A DNA stretch of 42,868 bases. Source: a virus. The notes beneath the pieces were generated by a model. That model saw only the letters and a list, made by a program, of their open reading frames with translations, was not told the DNA's origin and made no database searches. Numbering within the stretch: position 1 is the first letter of the stretch; each line of letters begins with the position of its first letter. A program made the translations under genes and the position numbers. The DNA lies in the IMG/VR virus record IMGVR_UViG_3300033146_006006, positions 1 through 42,868 of that record. One strand, 5' to 3'. Of the stretch, positions 13,884-23,060 are shown one piece after another.

Positions 13884-15455
13884 ATGTCATCAGCGATCAA
13901 TTCGAGCGGATATTCCTTCGCCAACGGTGGGAGGATAATCTCTGCGTTTTCCAATTATATTTTAGGCGAAGATGTAGACCGTCTTAATCGCTACAAGAAG
14001 AACTGGCGTTGGTATAAGGGCGAGCATTGGGATGACCGCGCCGACCGTGCCGCGCGCGAGTCTAATGAGGACCCGCTCGTCACCCTCAACTACGCTCGCC
14101 GCTCGGCCAATATCCAGGCTATGTTCCTCACCAAGAGGGGTTTCGATATAACGCTCCCCGACGAACCCGGAACAGCTAAAGACGAGAGTGTAGAGAGGAT
14201 GTTCGTAAAGAATCTTCTCGATAAGACATGGCGCTACAACAAGAAAGATCTTCTCTGCGTCACTATGGGGATCATGGGCAGCATCACAGGAGACGTTTTT
14301 ATTCGCGTCTCTTGGAGAGAAAAATCTATCCTCGCCCCCGCCCACGCGCGCCTAGAGCTTCTCCCCTCTCAATGGGTCTTCCCAGAGTTTACGGGCGAAA
14401 CCCTAGATCAGAGCATGAGTCGCTGCACCGTCATGTGGCCCACGATGGAGCTTCGCGAAATAAAGACTCTCTCGGCCTTCCGCTCCGCGCCCCGAAAAAA
14501 AGAAGCCCTCGTCATTCATCGAGAAGTTTGGACCGATGATACCGTCACCCGCTATGAAGACGGCGTTCATAAAGGGACTTCAGTAAATCCTTTTGGGATA
14601 ATTCCCATAGTCCATATCCCGAACTTCCCCGTACCAGGAGAGTTCTTTGGCGCGTCTGATCTTGACGATGTTATTCGCATCAATCGAGAGATGAACGAGA
14701 AATCCACGGATATGTCCGACGTGATCAATTATCACGGAAGCCCCACAACGGTTATAACAGGCGCCCGCGCTAATCAGCTTGTGCGAGGCGCTAACCGCAT
14801 CTGGTCTTTACCTACGGGCGACGCTAAAAACCTTGAGATGAAGGGCGATCTCGCGGCATCGCACCGCTATTACGAGAGCTTAAAAACTGCGCTTTATGAT
14901 GTGTCTGGAATCCCCGCCTCCGCCTTTGGAGGTACACCCCCCAAGCCCGGCACTTCCGGCGCTGCACTCGCGCTCGAATTTATGCCGCTACTTGACTCGC
15001 GCGAGGTTAAATCTCGCGTTTACGGGATCGGCCTACAGACCATCAATGCTCTTATCCTCAAAGTTTCAGAGCTTAAAGATCCTGCTTTTGCAAAGGATTT
15101 TTTGGCGCTCCCTGAAGAGGACCGCTACATCACCAACATCGCTTGGCCCCCTGCCCTCCCCAGGGACGAGGCGATTACATTGGGCAATATCGAGAAGCGC
15201 ATGAATATGGGCCTTCTCGATAGAACTAGAGCCCTCAAGGAACAAGGCCACGGCGAAGCGGACGCGGCGCGCATCATTGCCGATGTTGACGATGAGAGGC
15301 TCCGCGAGGCCATCGCGCTCCTCGAAGCCTCTCCTAATTCGACCGCCTCTACGCCTCCCCTACCTCGTTCTGGAAACCCGGACCCGCAAAGACCAAACCC
15401 CGACGCTCAGGGCCAAAGTCTCTCGATCACTAAGCAGCTCGAAGAAGATTCTTAG
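13884..15455 (+). CDS. Portal protein
   Basis: Dodecameric ring at the capsid vertex through which DNA is packed and ejected. 523 residues, standard length. N-terminal WRWYKGEHWDD and LNYARRSANIQAMF, a central core NPFGIIPIVHIPNFPVPGEF followed by GASDLDDVIRINREMNEKST, and AFGGTPPKPGTSGAALALEF are typical portal segments (wing and clip). The C-terminal Pro/Asn-rich tail is low in complexity. GGAG lies six bases before the ATG. Order terL, portal, scaffold, capsid supports the call. Confidence 0.9.
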   Translation: MSSAINSSGYSFANGGRIISAFSNYILGEDVDRLNRYKKNWRWYKGEHWDDRADRAARESNEDPLVTLNYARRSANIQAMFLTKRGFDITLPDEPGTAKDESVERMFVKNLLDKTWRYNKKDLLCVTMGIMGSITGDVFIRVSWREKSILAPAHARLELLPSQWVFPEFTGETLDQSMSRCTVMWPTMELREIKTLSAFRSAPRKKEALVIHREVWTDDTVTRYEDGVHKGTSVNPFGIIPIVHIPNFPVPGEFFGASDLDDVIRINREMNEKSTDMSDVINYHGSPTTVITGARANQLVRGANRIWSLPTGDAKNLEMKGDLAASHRYYESLKTALYDVSGIPASAFGGTPPKPGTSGAALALEFMPLLDSREVKSRVYGIGLQTINALILKVSELKDPAFAKDFLALPEEDRYITNIAWPPALPRDEAITLGNIEKRMNMGLLDRTRALKEQGHGEADAARIIADVDDERLREAIALLEASPNSTASTPPLPRSGNPDPQRPNPDAQGQSLSITKQLEEDS

Positions 15456-15516
15456 AAGCATCTGCTAAAAAAAGCGCGCAACGTCTTTTGTTTTGCTTTA
15501 CTCTCTTTTTATTATT

Positions 15517-15543
15517 AGAGCTTGCGCGCGGGCTTGCTCTTTT
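15517..15543 (+). terminator. Probable terminator after the portal gene
   Basis: AGAGC (15517-15521) pairs with GCTCT (15536-15540), with inner GC pairs across a TT/TT internal loop, then TTTT. It lies 62 bases after the portal stop. Confidence 0.5.
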
Positions 15544-15609
15544 CATAGATACAGCTCGACGTTAGAGTTTGTGCTACTGTAAACAGAAACCCGCACTTTG
15601 GAGAACAAG

Positions 15610-15810
15610 ATGCCCGGCAAGAAAGTCGCCCCCATGCCCTCCGGCGCTGCTCAGACCGATAAGGGTCGCGGCAACACCGCTCGCTTCCCCGTCCCCGGCA
15701 TGAAGATCTACCGGGTCGGCGGCGGAAGCCCCATGCCCAACGACGCCACCATCAACGGCTTGGAGCGACGCGCCCCCGCCAATCGCTCTAAGCTGCTTCG
15801 CTCCAACTAA
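15610..15810 (+). CDS. Small basic protein, 66 aa
   Basis: GGAG (15600-15603) lies six bases before ATG at 15610. The 66 residues (MPGKKVAPMPSGAAQTDKGR onward) are rich in Gly, Pro, Lys and Arg with no hydrophobic core, so probably unfolded alone. It sits between portal and scaffold, so a minor head or assembly role is likely (inference). No family recognised. Confidence 0.65.
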   Translation: MPGKKVAPMPSGAAQTDKGRGNTARFPVPGMKIYRVGGGSPMPNDATINGLERRAPANRSKLLRSN

Positions 15811-15860
15811 CAGCTCCGCAGCTTCGCCCTAAACCGCCCTCTAAACAGGATTCTATTTAA

Positions 15861-16622
15861 ATGCCTTCTCCCGAGCTCAATCTGAACACCAATCCTTCGC
15901 TCGAGCCTACTGCTAATCCTCCTTCCCCTACGCCTTCTCCTGCGCCGCCTGCTCTCTCCCCAGAGGAAGAGGCGCGCCTCGCGAAAGCTCGACAGGATGA
16001 GAAGGATAAGATTTACGCGCGCTTGAAGGCGCAAGCAGATGAGAGCGCCGAGCTTAAGAAGAAACTCGCCGCTCTTGAGGCAGCGCGCGACGCCGATAAA
16101 GCCGCTAAGGATAAAATCGCGGCTGCTGCTAAGAAGAAAGCTGATGACGAGAAGCGCGCCCAAATGGACGAGCTTGGTCGTCTCAAAGATGACCTTGATA
16201 AGCAACAGAAAGCGCACGCCGCATCTCTCGCTGCTCTCAAGGCTGACCAAGAGAAGATGGCCGCCGCCCATCGCGATGCCCAACTCGCGCTCCTCCGCGA
16301 GAAAGCCATCCGAGAAGCGGGTCTTACAGACTTAGGCGATCTGGTCCAAGGGCACGACGCGGAGACTATTAAAGCCTCCGCCGATATGCTCAAGAAGCGT
16401 GAGGAAGCCATTAGGCAGAAGACACGCGAGCAAGAAGCGTCTGCGCGAGGAAACAGCGTCCCCACAAAGCCGATTACTCCCGGTAATGGGCAGCCTGCTG
16501 GTGACAAGAACCTCTCCGCCGCCGAACGCTCTCGTCTTCGTAACCTCACTCCTGCTGAATGGAAGGCAGAGCGCGCTGCGGCCCTTGAGAAGGCGCACGA
16601 GGCGCTCAAGCCCTCCTCGTAA
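15861..16622 (+). CDS. Capsid scaffolding protein
   Basis: 253 residues directly before the major capsid gene. Pro-rich N-terminus, then a long charged coiled coil from about residue 33 to 150 (Ala/Lys/Glu/Asp heptads such as AELKKKLAALEAARDADKAA), and a C-terminal helical part with LSAAERSRLRNLTPAEWKAE and a basic end, which in scaffolds usually contacts the capsid protein. No protease motif is visible. The ribosome site is weak. Confidence 0.85.
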   Translation: MPSPELNLNTNPSLEPTANPPSPTPSPAPPALSPEEEARLAKARQDEKDKIYARLKAQADESAELKKKLAALEAARDADKAAKDKIAAAAKKKADDEKRAQMDELGRLKDDLDKQQKAHAASLAALKADQEKMAAAHRDAQLALLREKAIREAGLTDLGDLVQGHDAETIKASADMLKKREEAIRQKTREQEASARGNSVPTKPITPGNGQPAGDKNLSAAERSRLRNLTPAEWKAERAAALEKAHEALKPSS

Positions 16623-16648
16623 ATAGATGAGAAAAACGGAGAAATAAG

Positions 16649-17626
16649 ATGCCCTATTCAGGCGTAGACAACGGCGTAGATATTGTCGCCCTCCCCCAGG
16701 CGCTCCTCGACGTGTATTCTTTGGACATGCAGCATGAGGCCGTCGGCATCACGCGCTTCGTGGACTTTGCTGTCCGTCAAGAAGACCTGTCCGTCGCCAA
16801 GGGGCAGAACCTCGTCTTCACCCGCTACGCGAACATCACGCGCGGCGGGCGTCTCGTCGAAGATGTGGACATTGGCGAGAAGAATCTCTCCGCCAGCCAG
16901 AAGTCCTTTGAGGTCGATGAGTTCGGCAACGCCATCGCGCTGACCGAGAAGCTTCTTCGTCTGAGTTTTGACGACCTCCTCACCGAGGCCAGCTATCAGC
17001 TCGGTCGCGACATGGCTGTCGTGCTCGACACCGAGCTTCGCCTTGCCCTCACGGGCGGCCTCTCTGGCACGTTCGTCTACGCGGGCCTCGCGAACATCCT
17101 CTTCGGTGACAACCGTGGAGCCATCGGCGCGATCCCCAACACGGACTTCTTCAGCATCGACAACGTGCGCGATGCCGTTGAGGTGCTCCAGACATCCAAT
17201 GCCCCGAAGTTCAACAACGACTTCTACGTCTGCTTCGCGCACCCTCACCAGATCGCGCGCCTCAAGCGCGACCCCGAGTGGATCGCGGCCAACAACTACG
17301 CCAACACCCGCGCCCTCTTCACGGGCGAGGTCGGTCGATTTGAGGACACCATCTTCATCAGCACTACGCTGATGAACAACGGCGCGGCGGGCGTCGGCAC
17401 GGATGGCTACGACGCCACCCTCGACGGCACCGGAGCTGACGGCCAGGATCTCTATAAGGCCGTCCTCTTCGGTGATGGCTGCCTCGCGTGGGGCGAGGCG
17501 CTGCCCGCTGAGATGCGTCAGAAGGCCGTCACCGACTACGGGCGCAAGCAGGGCATCGCGTGGTATGCCCTCTATACCTTCGGCCTCCTTTATGAGGACT
17601 ACGGCGTCCAGATCGTCACCTCTTAA
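16649..17626 (+). CDS. Major capsid protein, N4-gp56 family
   Basis: Shell protein with an HK97-like fold. 325 residues. Typical segments are the N-terminal VDFAVRQEDLSVAKGQNLVF and TRYANITRGGRLVED, the helix IALTEKLLRLSFDDLLTEAS followed by YQLGRDMAVVLDTELRLALT, a central FYVCFAHPHQIARLKRDPEW and the C-terminal KQGIAWYALYTFGLLYEDYG. GGAG lies before the ATG. High use of C-ending codons fits strong expression and also creates a long antisense frame over the gene. Confidence 0.9.
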   Translation: MPYSGVDNGVDIVALPQALLDVYSLDMQHEAVGITRFVDFAVRQEDLSVAKGQNLVFTRYANITRGGRLVEDVDIGEKNLSASQKSFEVDEFGNAIALTEKLLRLSFDDLLTEASYQLGRDMAVVLDTELRLALTGGLSGTFVYAGLANILFGDNRGAIGAIPNTDFFSIDNVRDAVEVLQTSNAPKFNNDFYVCFAHPHQIARLKRDPEWIAANNYANTRALFTGEVGRFEDTIFISTTLMNNGAAGVGTDGYDATLDGTGADGQDLYKAVLFGDGCLAWGEALPAEMRQKAVTDYGRKQGIAWYALYTFGLLYEDYGVQIVTS

Positions 17627-17680
17627 GATACCTGCCCCTGCCACAACCGCCTCCTTCACATACCCTAAAAGGAAACTATT

Positions 17681-18187
17681 ATGGGACGCCCCAAGAAGAA
17701 TCCCGACCCCGCTCCCGCCCCCAAGGCTACGCGTAAGGTCACCGCCAACGACGCCGCTTCTGAGCAGGTCCTTGAGAAGACCAATGAGCTTGCAGATCGC
17801 GAGATGGAGCTTAACGCGCGTGAAATCTCCGTAGCGAATCACGCCAAAGCCAACGACCTGCGCAGCGAGGAGCTGGACAACACCGCCGAACAACTCCTCG
17901 CGCGTGAAGAGGCGCTTCTTCGACGTGAAGAGAGCGTTCAACGCGCGGCTGACGAGCTTAAGCGAAAGACCGAGGATCTCGGGCGACGCCGCGAAGCTAT
18001 GAAGGATGCTCCCTCTAAGGAGTCCCCTTTGAAGCCCGTCCACGGCAAGGTGCGCTTCTACTGCACTCGCAGCGGCCTCCTCCGCATCGGCGTCCCTGTT
18101 AAGTTCACCAAGGGAAAGAAGATCCTGCTCACCCGCACTCAGGCTACACACGCTGAGCTGCACGGCTACGGGAAGGCTATCGACTAG
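17681..18187 (+). CDS. Coiled-coil head-module protein, 168 aa
   Basis: AAGGA precedes the ATG. The N-terminus is basic and Pro/Lys-rich (MGRPKKNPDPAPAPKATRK), followed by a long charged helix from about 30 to 110 (ELADREMELNAREISVANHA and similar), then about 50 residues of beta-like sequence (GKVRFYCTRSGLLRIGVPVK). Position after the capsid gene and before a terminator fits a capsid-associated or decoration protein. Family not recognised. Confidence 0.75.
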   Translation: MGRPKKNPDPAPAPKATRKVTANDAASEQVLEKTNELADREMELNAREISVANHAKANDLRSEELDNTAEQLLAREEALLRREESVQRAADELKRKTEDLGRRREAMKDAPSKESPLKPVHGKVRFYCTRSGLLRIGVPVKFTKGKKILLTRTQATHAELHGYGKAID

Positions 18188-18224
18188 AGGCTTCGTCCCG
18201 CTTCTAGGCGACTGCTTTTGCTTG

Positions 18225-18261
18225 GGCGGGTAGTATTCTTCGGAGTGCTGCCCGCCTTTTT
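18225..18261 (+). terminator. Rho-independent terminator after the capsid module
   Basis: GGCGGGTAG (18225-18233) pairs with CTGCCCGCC (18248-18256), one G-T wobble, loop of 14 bases, then TTTTT. Confidence 0.85.
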
Positions 18262-18276
18262 AATGTGGAGCTTTAA

Positions 18277-19059
18277 ATGACTACCGCAGAATTAGTTCTA
18301 TATTTACGCAGTCGCACGGGGGATACCAGCCTCGCCGCGCCTATCTACGAAGATAGCGTTTATGAGAGCGCTATAGATTTCGCCCTCTCTAAATTGAGCA
18401 ATGACCTGGGTGAGCACTACCTCACCCCCGATGACGTTCCCCAGGACAAACTCTTCCTCTTACAGAAGCTCGCCACCATCGAGATGTATTACGTCTTCGC
18501 GGCAAGCTCTGTCCCTGGATCTAGCAACGCTCTCTTCCGTGTCGAGGTTCCTGATCTCGAAATTGAGATGAGCAGCGGAGCCGAAGTCTGGATCAACCTC
18601 GCCAAGGCGCTCCAAGACGAATATGACGGGGAACTTGGTCGTCTCATTGACGACGGCGGCACAACCGCCTCAGCACCCACCAGCGTCTCCGTTACGCGCG
18701 TTTCTCGCAGAACTGGAACCTGGGTAGAGCCTTCGCTTGCCCTGCCGATTTCTGCCCCTGTGTGCGCCGTAATCGGTATGGTAGGAGCCGCCCTCTTCTC
18801 ATGGACAGCCACACGCGATGAAGTTTTCGTAGGATACGAGCTTTATCGCGCCGATTCTGCTGCCGCGCTCGCGCACCCCGAAGAGGACCACAAGATCATG
18901 TCTGAGAGTCATCCTGACGGCCCTCGGCATGGCGGTATCCGACACACCTACTTTCAAGATGAGAGCCTCGCTGCTGGGAGCTGGTTTTATCGCCTCGCGG
19001 TCTTAAACCGTGACGATCAGCGTGGGTGGGGCGCGATTAAGGAGGTTATAGTCCTATGA
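18277..19059 (+). CDS. Head-tail adaptor with a C-terminal fibronectin III-like domain
   Basis: GGAG lies six bases before the ATG. The first about 120 residues are helical with an adaptor-like pattern (YEDSVYESAIDFALSKLSND, LQKLATIEMYYVFAAS), as in gp6/gp15-type connectors that bind beneath the portal. After a Thr/Ser linker near residue 130, a beta domain from about 170 shows FN3 features: SWTATRDEVFVGYELYRAD and GSWFYRLAVLNRDDQRGWGA. FN3 domains are common on phage surface proteins and may bind carbohydrates, though an FN3 on a connector is less usual. Stop and next ATG overlap (ATGA). Confidence 0.65.
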   Translation: MTTAELVLYLRSRTGDTSLAAPIYEDSVYESAIDFALSKLSNDLGEHYLTPDDVPQDKLFLLQKLATIEMYYVFAASSVPGSSNALFRVEVPDLEIEMSSGAEVWINLAKALQDEYDGELGRLIDDGGTTASAPTSVSVTRVSRRTGTWVEPSLALPISAPVCAVIGMVGAALFSWTATRDEVFVGYELYRADSAAALAHPEEDHKIMSESHPDGPRHGGIRHTYFQDESLAAGSWFYRLAVLNRDDQRGWGAIKEVIVL

Positions 19060-19490
19060 CCCTTTCGCTCGCGCGCGCTCGACAGACTGTACGCGAAACG
19101 CTCGCCACCTACGGCGCTCCGATTGACGTGCTCAAGCTGAACTCCAACAACCAAGATCCAGCCGATCCGTACACCGAAGGTTCCTCTACTTTTGATCCTC
19201 CTGTGGCGACCGTAGGGCGCGGGATAAGGCATCCTACATCTGAGCAAGTCTCCATGATCGGGAATGACGAGCATCCAGAGATCGCGTTCGTTTTCTCCTA
19301 CCTAGAGCTCGAAGAAAGATTCCCTCTCCTCGCTCCCCAAGAATGGATCAAGACTGATGACGCCATAGGTTTTGAAGGAAATCTCTACAACGTGGATCGT
19401 GTAAAGCTCTCCGGTAAATTTCAGGACTACACTCTCGTCGTCGTCTTAGCACGTACCTACGAGGGTAGAACTCTTGAGGGTTATCCGTGA
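19056..19490 (+). CDS. Head closure/connector protein
   Basis: 144 residues. Beta-rich with the sequence KTDDAIGFEGNLYNVDRVKL followed by YTLVVVLARTYEG, a pattern found in head-closure proteins of the SPP1 gp16 type. ATGA overlap with the upstream adaptor and GTGA overlap with the downstream gene. Position between adaptor and tail-completion gene is the main support. Confidence 0.65.
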   Translation: MTLSLARARQTVRETLATYGAPIDVLKLNSNNQDPADPYTEGSSTFDPPVATVGRGIRHPTSEQVSMIGNDEHPEIAFVFSYLELEERFPLLAPQEWIKTDDAIGFEGNLYNVDRVKLSGKFQDYTLVVVLARTYEGRTLEGYP

Positions 19491-19942
19491 GCCGTAGCGT
19501 CACAGGCGGCCGCTGGCTTTCTCAATTTAAGGAGTGGTCCGATACACTTGTAGATCACGTCGAGAAAAAGAGTGAAGGACCTCTTTATGAGGTTGGGGAG
19601 TATTTTAAGAACTATCTAACCCGCATTGTTCTCTCCGGTTCTTTTAAAGGACCACCTCTCGCCGCAAGCACGGTGGAGCGCAAAGGCCATAGTCAGCCCC
19701 TTATTGATACTGGAGAATACGTCGCTTCTTTTGCGGTCGAAGTTCGCAAAAAATTGGGCCGTAAGCAGATCGTAATTCAGGTGGCTCCCGACAACGCGCG
19801 AATGGCGATGCTTGCGCAAATTCACGAATACGGCACTTCCACGATTCCAGCTCGTCCTCACTGGCGTCCTGCGCTTGCTGGTATAAGGAACACCTACGCC
19901 GTTGCTAAACTTCTTAAAGGCGCTTGGTTGGATTTTAAATGA
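19487..19942 (+). CDS. Tail completion protein, HK97 gp10 / Mu gpG-like
   Basis: 151 residues from GTG at 19487. The signature of this family is the MLAQIHEYGTSTIPARPHWR segment near residues 108-127, after a helical N-terminus and SFKGPPLAASTVERKGHSQP. These proteins cap the neck end of the tail. Overlaps both neighbours by four bases. Confidence 0.8.
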   Translation: MSRSVTGGRWLSQFKEWSDTLVDHVEKKSEGPLYEVGEYFKNYLTRIVLSGSFKGPPLAASTVERKGHSQPLIDTGEYVASFAVEVRKKLGRKQIVIQVAPDNARMAMLAQIHEYGTSTIPARPHWRPALAGIRNTYAVAKLLKGAWLDFK

Positions 19943-20583
19943 GCTACACGATCAAAGAAATCGACCAAGGGTGGCGCGACTTCCTCTCCACCCTCACCTT
20001 GAGCGATGGTGCTGCTCTCCACATCCTCATCGAGAAACCCGGCCCTTACATCGCGAGAGAGAAGCTCTACCCCGCGATCTCGGTCAACAAATCAACCATC
20101 TTCCCAGATCCCGAACGCCGCGAAGGAGAAGACGGCGATCTCGTCATCGACATCTATGATGAGAGCGTAGTTCCCGCGCTTAGTCGCACTATCCGAAAAC
20201 GCTCCCCCTACCGCATTCAGTATCTCGTCGATGTTTGGACTGCGGGTCCTTTTGCCGCGAAGCACGATGCAGAGCTTATGCTTGGTCTGTTCCTTTTGAT
20301 GGACACCAACGGCTATTTGCCCATCGTGGACTCTCTCGGGGAAGCGCAACTTTTGGAGCTGTTTCAGACCGCGAGCATGGTCGGCGGCGCGGAAGAAGGA
20401 CCTGAAGTTTTATACCACCGCTCGTGGACCTATGAGGTTCATGCGAGTTTCGTTACCGTAGGGGAGACGCTTGGCGTCCGCGCGGAGACTATTCACCTCA
20501 CCGTTGAGAAAGCTGAAACAATTACGAACGATGCTCTTGATCAAAATGATACTGTGATCGACATCACCTTAGAGCTTCCGTGA
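19939..20583 (+). CDS. Tail terminator/completion-type protein
   Basis: 214 residues, ATGA overlap with the previous gene. Alternating strands and helices, including LYPAISVNKSTIFPDPERRE, SPYRIQYLVDVWTAGPFAAK and RSWTYEVHASFVTVGETLGV. Position directly before the sheath gene fits a tail terminator or sheath-end protein. No decisive motif, so the assignment rests on synteny. Confidence 0.65.
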   Translation: MSYTIKEIDQGWRDFLSTLTLSDGAALHILIEKPGPYIAREKLYPAISVNKSTIFPDPERREGEDGDLVIDIYDESVVPALSRTIRKRSPYRIQYLVDVWTAGPFAAKHDAELMLGLFLLMDTNGYLPIVDSLGEAQLLELFQTASMVGGAEEGPEVLYHRSWTYEVHASFVTVGETLGVRAETIHLTVEKAETITNDALDQNDTVIDITLELP

Positions 20584-20597
20584 GTAGGAGAAATTAA

Positions 20598-23060
20598 ATG
20601 CCCGATTATAGAGCGCCCGGCGTTTACGTCGAAGAGGAGAAGGGGAAGGCGACCATCGTTGGCGCGTCTACCTCTATCGTAGGCTTCATTGGAGTCGCGC
20701 GCCGTGGCCCCGTTAATAAGGCCACGCTCATCGCGAGCTTTGATGATTTTTTACGAATCTTCGGCTCCTACGATCCTGAGAGATCTGACCTAGCCTACGC
20801 TGTAGAGGGCTTCTTCTTGAACGGCGGCGGCCTCTGCTACGTCTCCCGCGTCGCGCACTACGCCGACATCACAGATCCCTCTTCGATCACCTCCTCCGCC
20901 GCTACGCACACCATCAACAGCATCGACGGCCAGCCCTCACCTGCGGTCCTTCTCTCCGCCGATGGCCCCTTCCAGCTACAGTCTGGTCGTAGCTTCTCTT
21001 GGGAAGTCGATGGCGCTGGCCCCAACAAAGAGATCACCTTTGCGTCCTCCCGCGCGATCCTTACGGGCAGCGCCGATCTCGACGCCGCGCCCTATGATCC
21101 CGGCGTAGATCGCGACCTCCTCCTCAACATCAACGGCTGGGGACAGCGCACGATCACATTCTCAAGCGGATCACATGATGCTGCTGCCGCCGCTGCGCTC
21201 TTTAGCGGCATTAGCGGGATCTCCGCGCACGACGACGGCGCAGGCCATCTCGTCATCGAAACCGCGTTTGGCGGCACCGACGCGAGCTTAGAGATCATGG
21301 TGGGCTCCGATGCTGCTCTCCTCGTGGGGATCGGCCTCGTCTTAGGGACAGTCTCAGGTGGAGGCGTCTTCGCCAACGACACCGAGGTCACCGCTGCTGA
21401 GATCGTCGCTCTGATTGAGGCAGAAGACCCCGGCACAGGTCTTGTCTCCGGCGACGCATTCTCCATCACGAGTCCCACCATCGGCGCTGCCTCCCAGCTC
21501 CTCGTCCCTGGCGGAACCTCCGACCCGGACACCTTGAGCGAGTTTGGCTTTGCCAGCGGCCAGATCGAGACGGGCTCCGCTAACGGCTCCGAGGCTACGC
21601 TCAAAATCAGCGCGAGCAGCGAGGGCCTCTGGGGAGAATCTCTCTCCGTGCGCATCGAGGAAGATCCTGTCTTCGCCTCCCAGGGCATCGGCAACGACCT
21701 CTTCTCCCCTGTCCCCGCCGCTTCTCAGGTCATCTCTCTCCTCCACGGCGCGGGCCTCCGTGAAGGTGTCGTGCTTAAGATCACCGATGGTGTTAATACC
21801 GAGTACCGCGAAGTCTCTGAAGTCTCTCGCGTCGTCGCAGGCGCCGCCGTCCGCCATGACGTGACGCTTAAGACCGCGCTGATTAACGCGTTCGCCATAG
21901 GCACCTCTACGGTCAACAGCACCGAGTTTTCGATTACTGTTTTCGAGAGCGGTATAGCCGACAGCCTGGAGGTCTGGAACAACCTCTCCATGCTCGACAC
22001 CTCTGACCGCTTCATCGAGGGCATCCTCAACGACACCACCTACGGCTCTAAGTACCTCCGCGCTGAAGACCTCGACGCGCTCATCGGCATGGGCGCGGAT
22101 TCTCCCGCTCCTGGCGACTACGCGCTGACTGGCGGCACCTCCGAGTACGCGGGCCTCACGGTCATCGACTACATCGGAAACGAGGCTACTCACTTAGGCA
22201 TCCACGCCTTCGACGATAAGGACGATCTCAGCCTCCTCGCTTCCCCCGGCGTCACCGACGTTGCTCTACAGCAAGCGATCCTCACCTACTGCGAGACACG
22301 TCAGTTCACCTTCGCGATCCTCGGAACCCCTGCGGGTTATTCGCGCCAAGAGGCTTACGATCACCGACAGGTAACGGGCGCATATGAGAGCTCCTATGGC
22401 GCGATCTACTGGCCCCGCGCCCAGGTAAGCGATCCTACGGGCGCAGGTCGTGATCCTCGCCGCTTCGTCGATAACGTCGGGCACATCGCGGGTGTCTATG
22501 CGCGCGTAGATAACCAGCCGCCGCCTAATGGTGGTCCCTGGGAGTCTCCCGCCGGAGAGGGCGTCTATGGGCAGCTCAAGGGCGTGCTCGGGCTCGAAAC
22601 TCCCACGTCCCCCCAGGATCAAGAGGTCCTCAACCCCAAGGGCGTGAACGTCCTTCGCGTGATCCCTGGTAAGGGCATCCTGATCTACGGCGCGAGAACC
22701 CTTAGTTCAGACATCAACTGGCGCTATATCAACGTGCGCCGCATGTTCATCTTCGCGGAGCAGTCCATTAAGAACTCCGCCACGCCGGAGCTTTTCCGCG
22801 TCAACGATCTGCGCCTCTGGAGCCGCCTCACCAACGCGATCACCACGTTCCTTCGCAACCTTTGGAGGAATGGCGGCCTACGAGGCTCTCGCGAGCGTTA
22901 CGCGTTCTTTGTCTCCATCGACGAGAGCACCACTACCGCCGCCGACATCGCTGAAGGGCGTGTCGTTGGCCGCATCGGCTTGGCTGCTCAGAGGCCCGGC
23001 GAGTTCATCATTTTCCGGTTCAGCCAGTTTGAAGGCATTGAAGAAGAAGGAGTGGTCTAA
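20598..23060 (+). CDS. Contractile tail sheath protein
   Basis: Forms the sheath that contracts around the tube. AGGAG precedes the ATG. 820 residues, on the long side. The N-terminal DYRAPGVYVEEEKGKATIVG and GFIGVARRGPVNKATLIASF are typical of sheath proteins, as is FLNGGGLCYVSRV. The C-terminal domain shows GVNVLRVIPGKGILIYGART, WRYINVRRMFIFAEQSIKNS and FIIFRFSQFEGIEEEGVV. Between them lies a large Gly/Ala/Ser-rich insertion (about residues 95-470), probably surface-exposed domains. Confidence 0.95.
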   Translation: MPDYRAPGVYVEEEKGKATIVGASTSIVGFIGVARRGPVNKATLIASFDDFLRIFGSYDPERSDLAYAVEGFFLNGGGLCYVSRVAHYADITDPSSITSSAATHTINSIDGQPSPAVLLSADGPFQLQSGRSFSWEVDGAGPNKEITFASSRAILTGSADLDAAPYDPGVDRDLLLNINGWGQRTITFSSGSHDAAAAAALFSGISGISAHDDGAGHLVIETAFGGTDASLEIMVGSDAALLVGIGLVLGTVSGGGVFANDTEVTAAEIVALIEAEDPGTGLVSGDAFSITSPTIGAASQLLVPGGTSDPDTLSEFGFASGQIETGSANGSEATLKISASSEGLWGESLSVRIEEDPVFASQGIGNDLFSPVPAASQVISLLHGAGLREGVVLKITDGVNTEYREVSEVSRVVAGAAVRHDVTLKTALINAFAIGTSTVNSTEFSITVFESGIADSLEVWNNLSMLDTSDRFIEGILNDTTYGSKYLRAEDLDALIGMGADSPAPGDYALTGGTSEYAGLTVIDYIGNEATHLGIHAFDDKDDLSLLASPGVTDVALQQAILTYCETRQFTFAILGTPAGYSRQEAYDHRQVTGAYESSYGAIYWPRAQVSDPTGAGRDPRRFVDNVGHIAGVYARVDNQPPPNGGPWESPAGEGVYGQLKGVLGLETPTSPQDQEVLNPKGVNVLRVIPGKGILIYGARTLSSDINWRYINVRRMFIFAEQSIKNSATPELFRVNDLRLWSRLTNAITTFLRNLWRNGGLRGSRERYAFFVSIDESTTTAADIAEGRVVGRIGLAAQRPGEFIIFRFSQFEGIEEEGVV

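Noticed and set aside
13577-13987. 136-codon + frame ahead of the portal
   Set aside because: Its end overlaps the portal by about 100 bases in another frame, it contains the promoter and leader hairpin, and no ribosome site precedes its start.
16658-18163. 501-codon open frame on the minus strand across the capsid gene
   Set aside because: It is antisense to the well-supported capsid and coiled-coil genes and arises from their C-ending codon bias. It also runs across the intergenic gap and matches no family I know.
21354-22193. 279-codon minus-strand frame in the sheath gene
   Set aside because: Antisense of the sheath insertion region; composition follows the sense codons.
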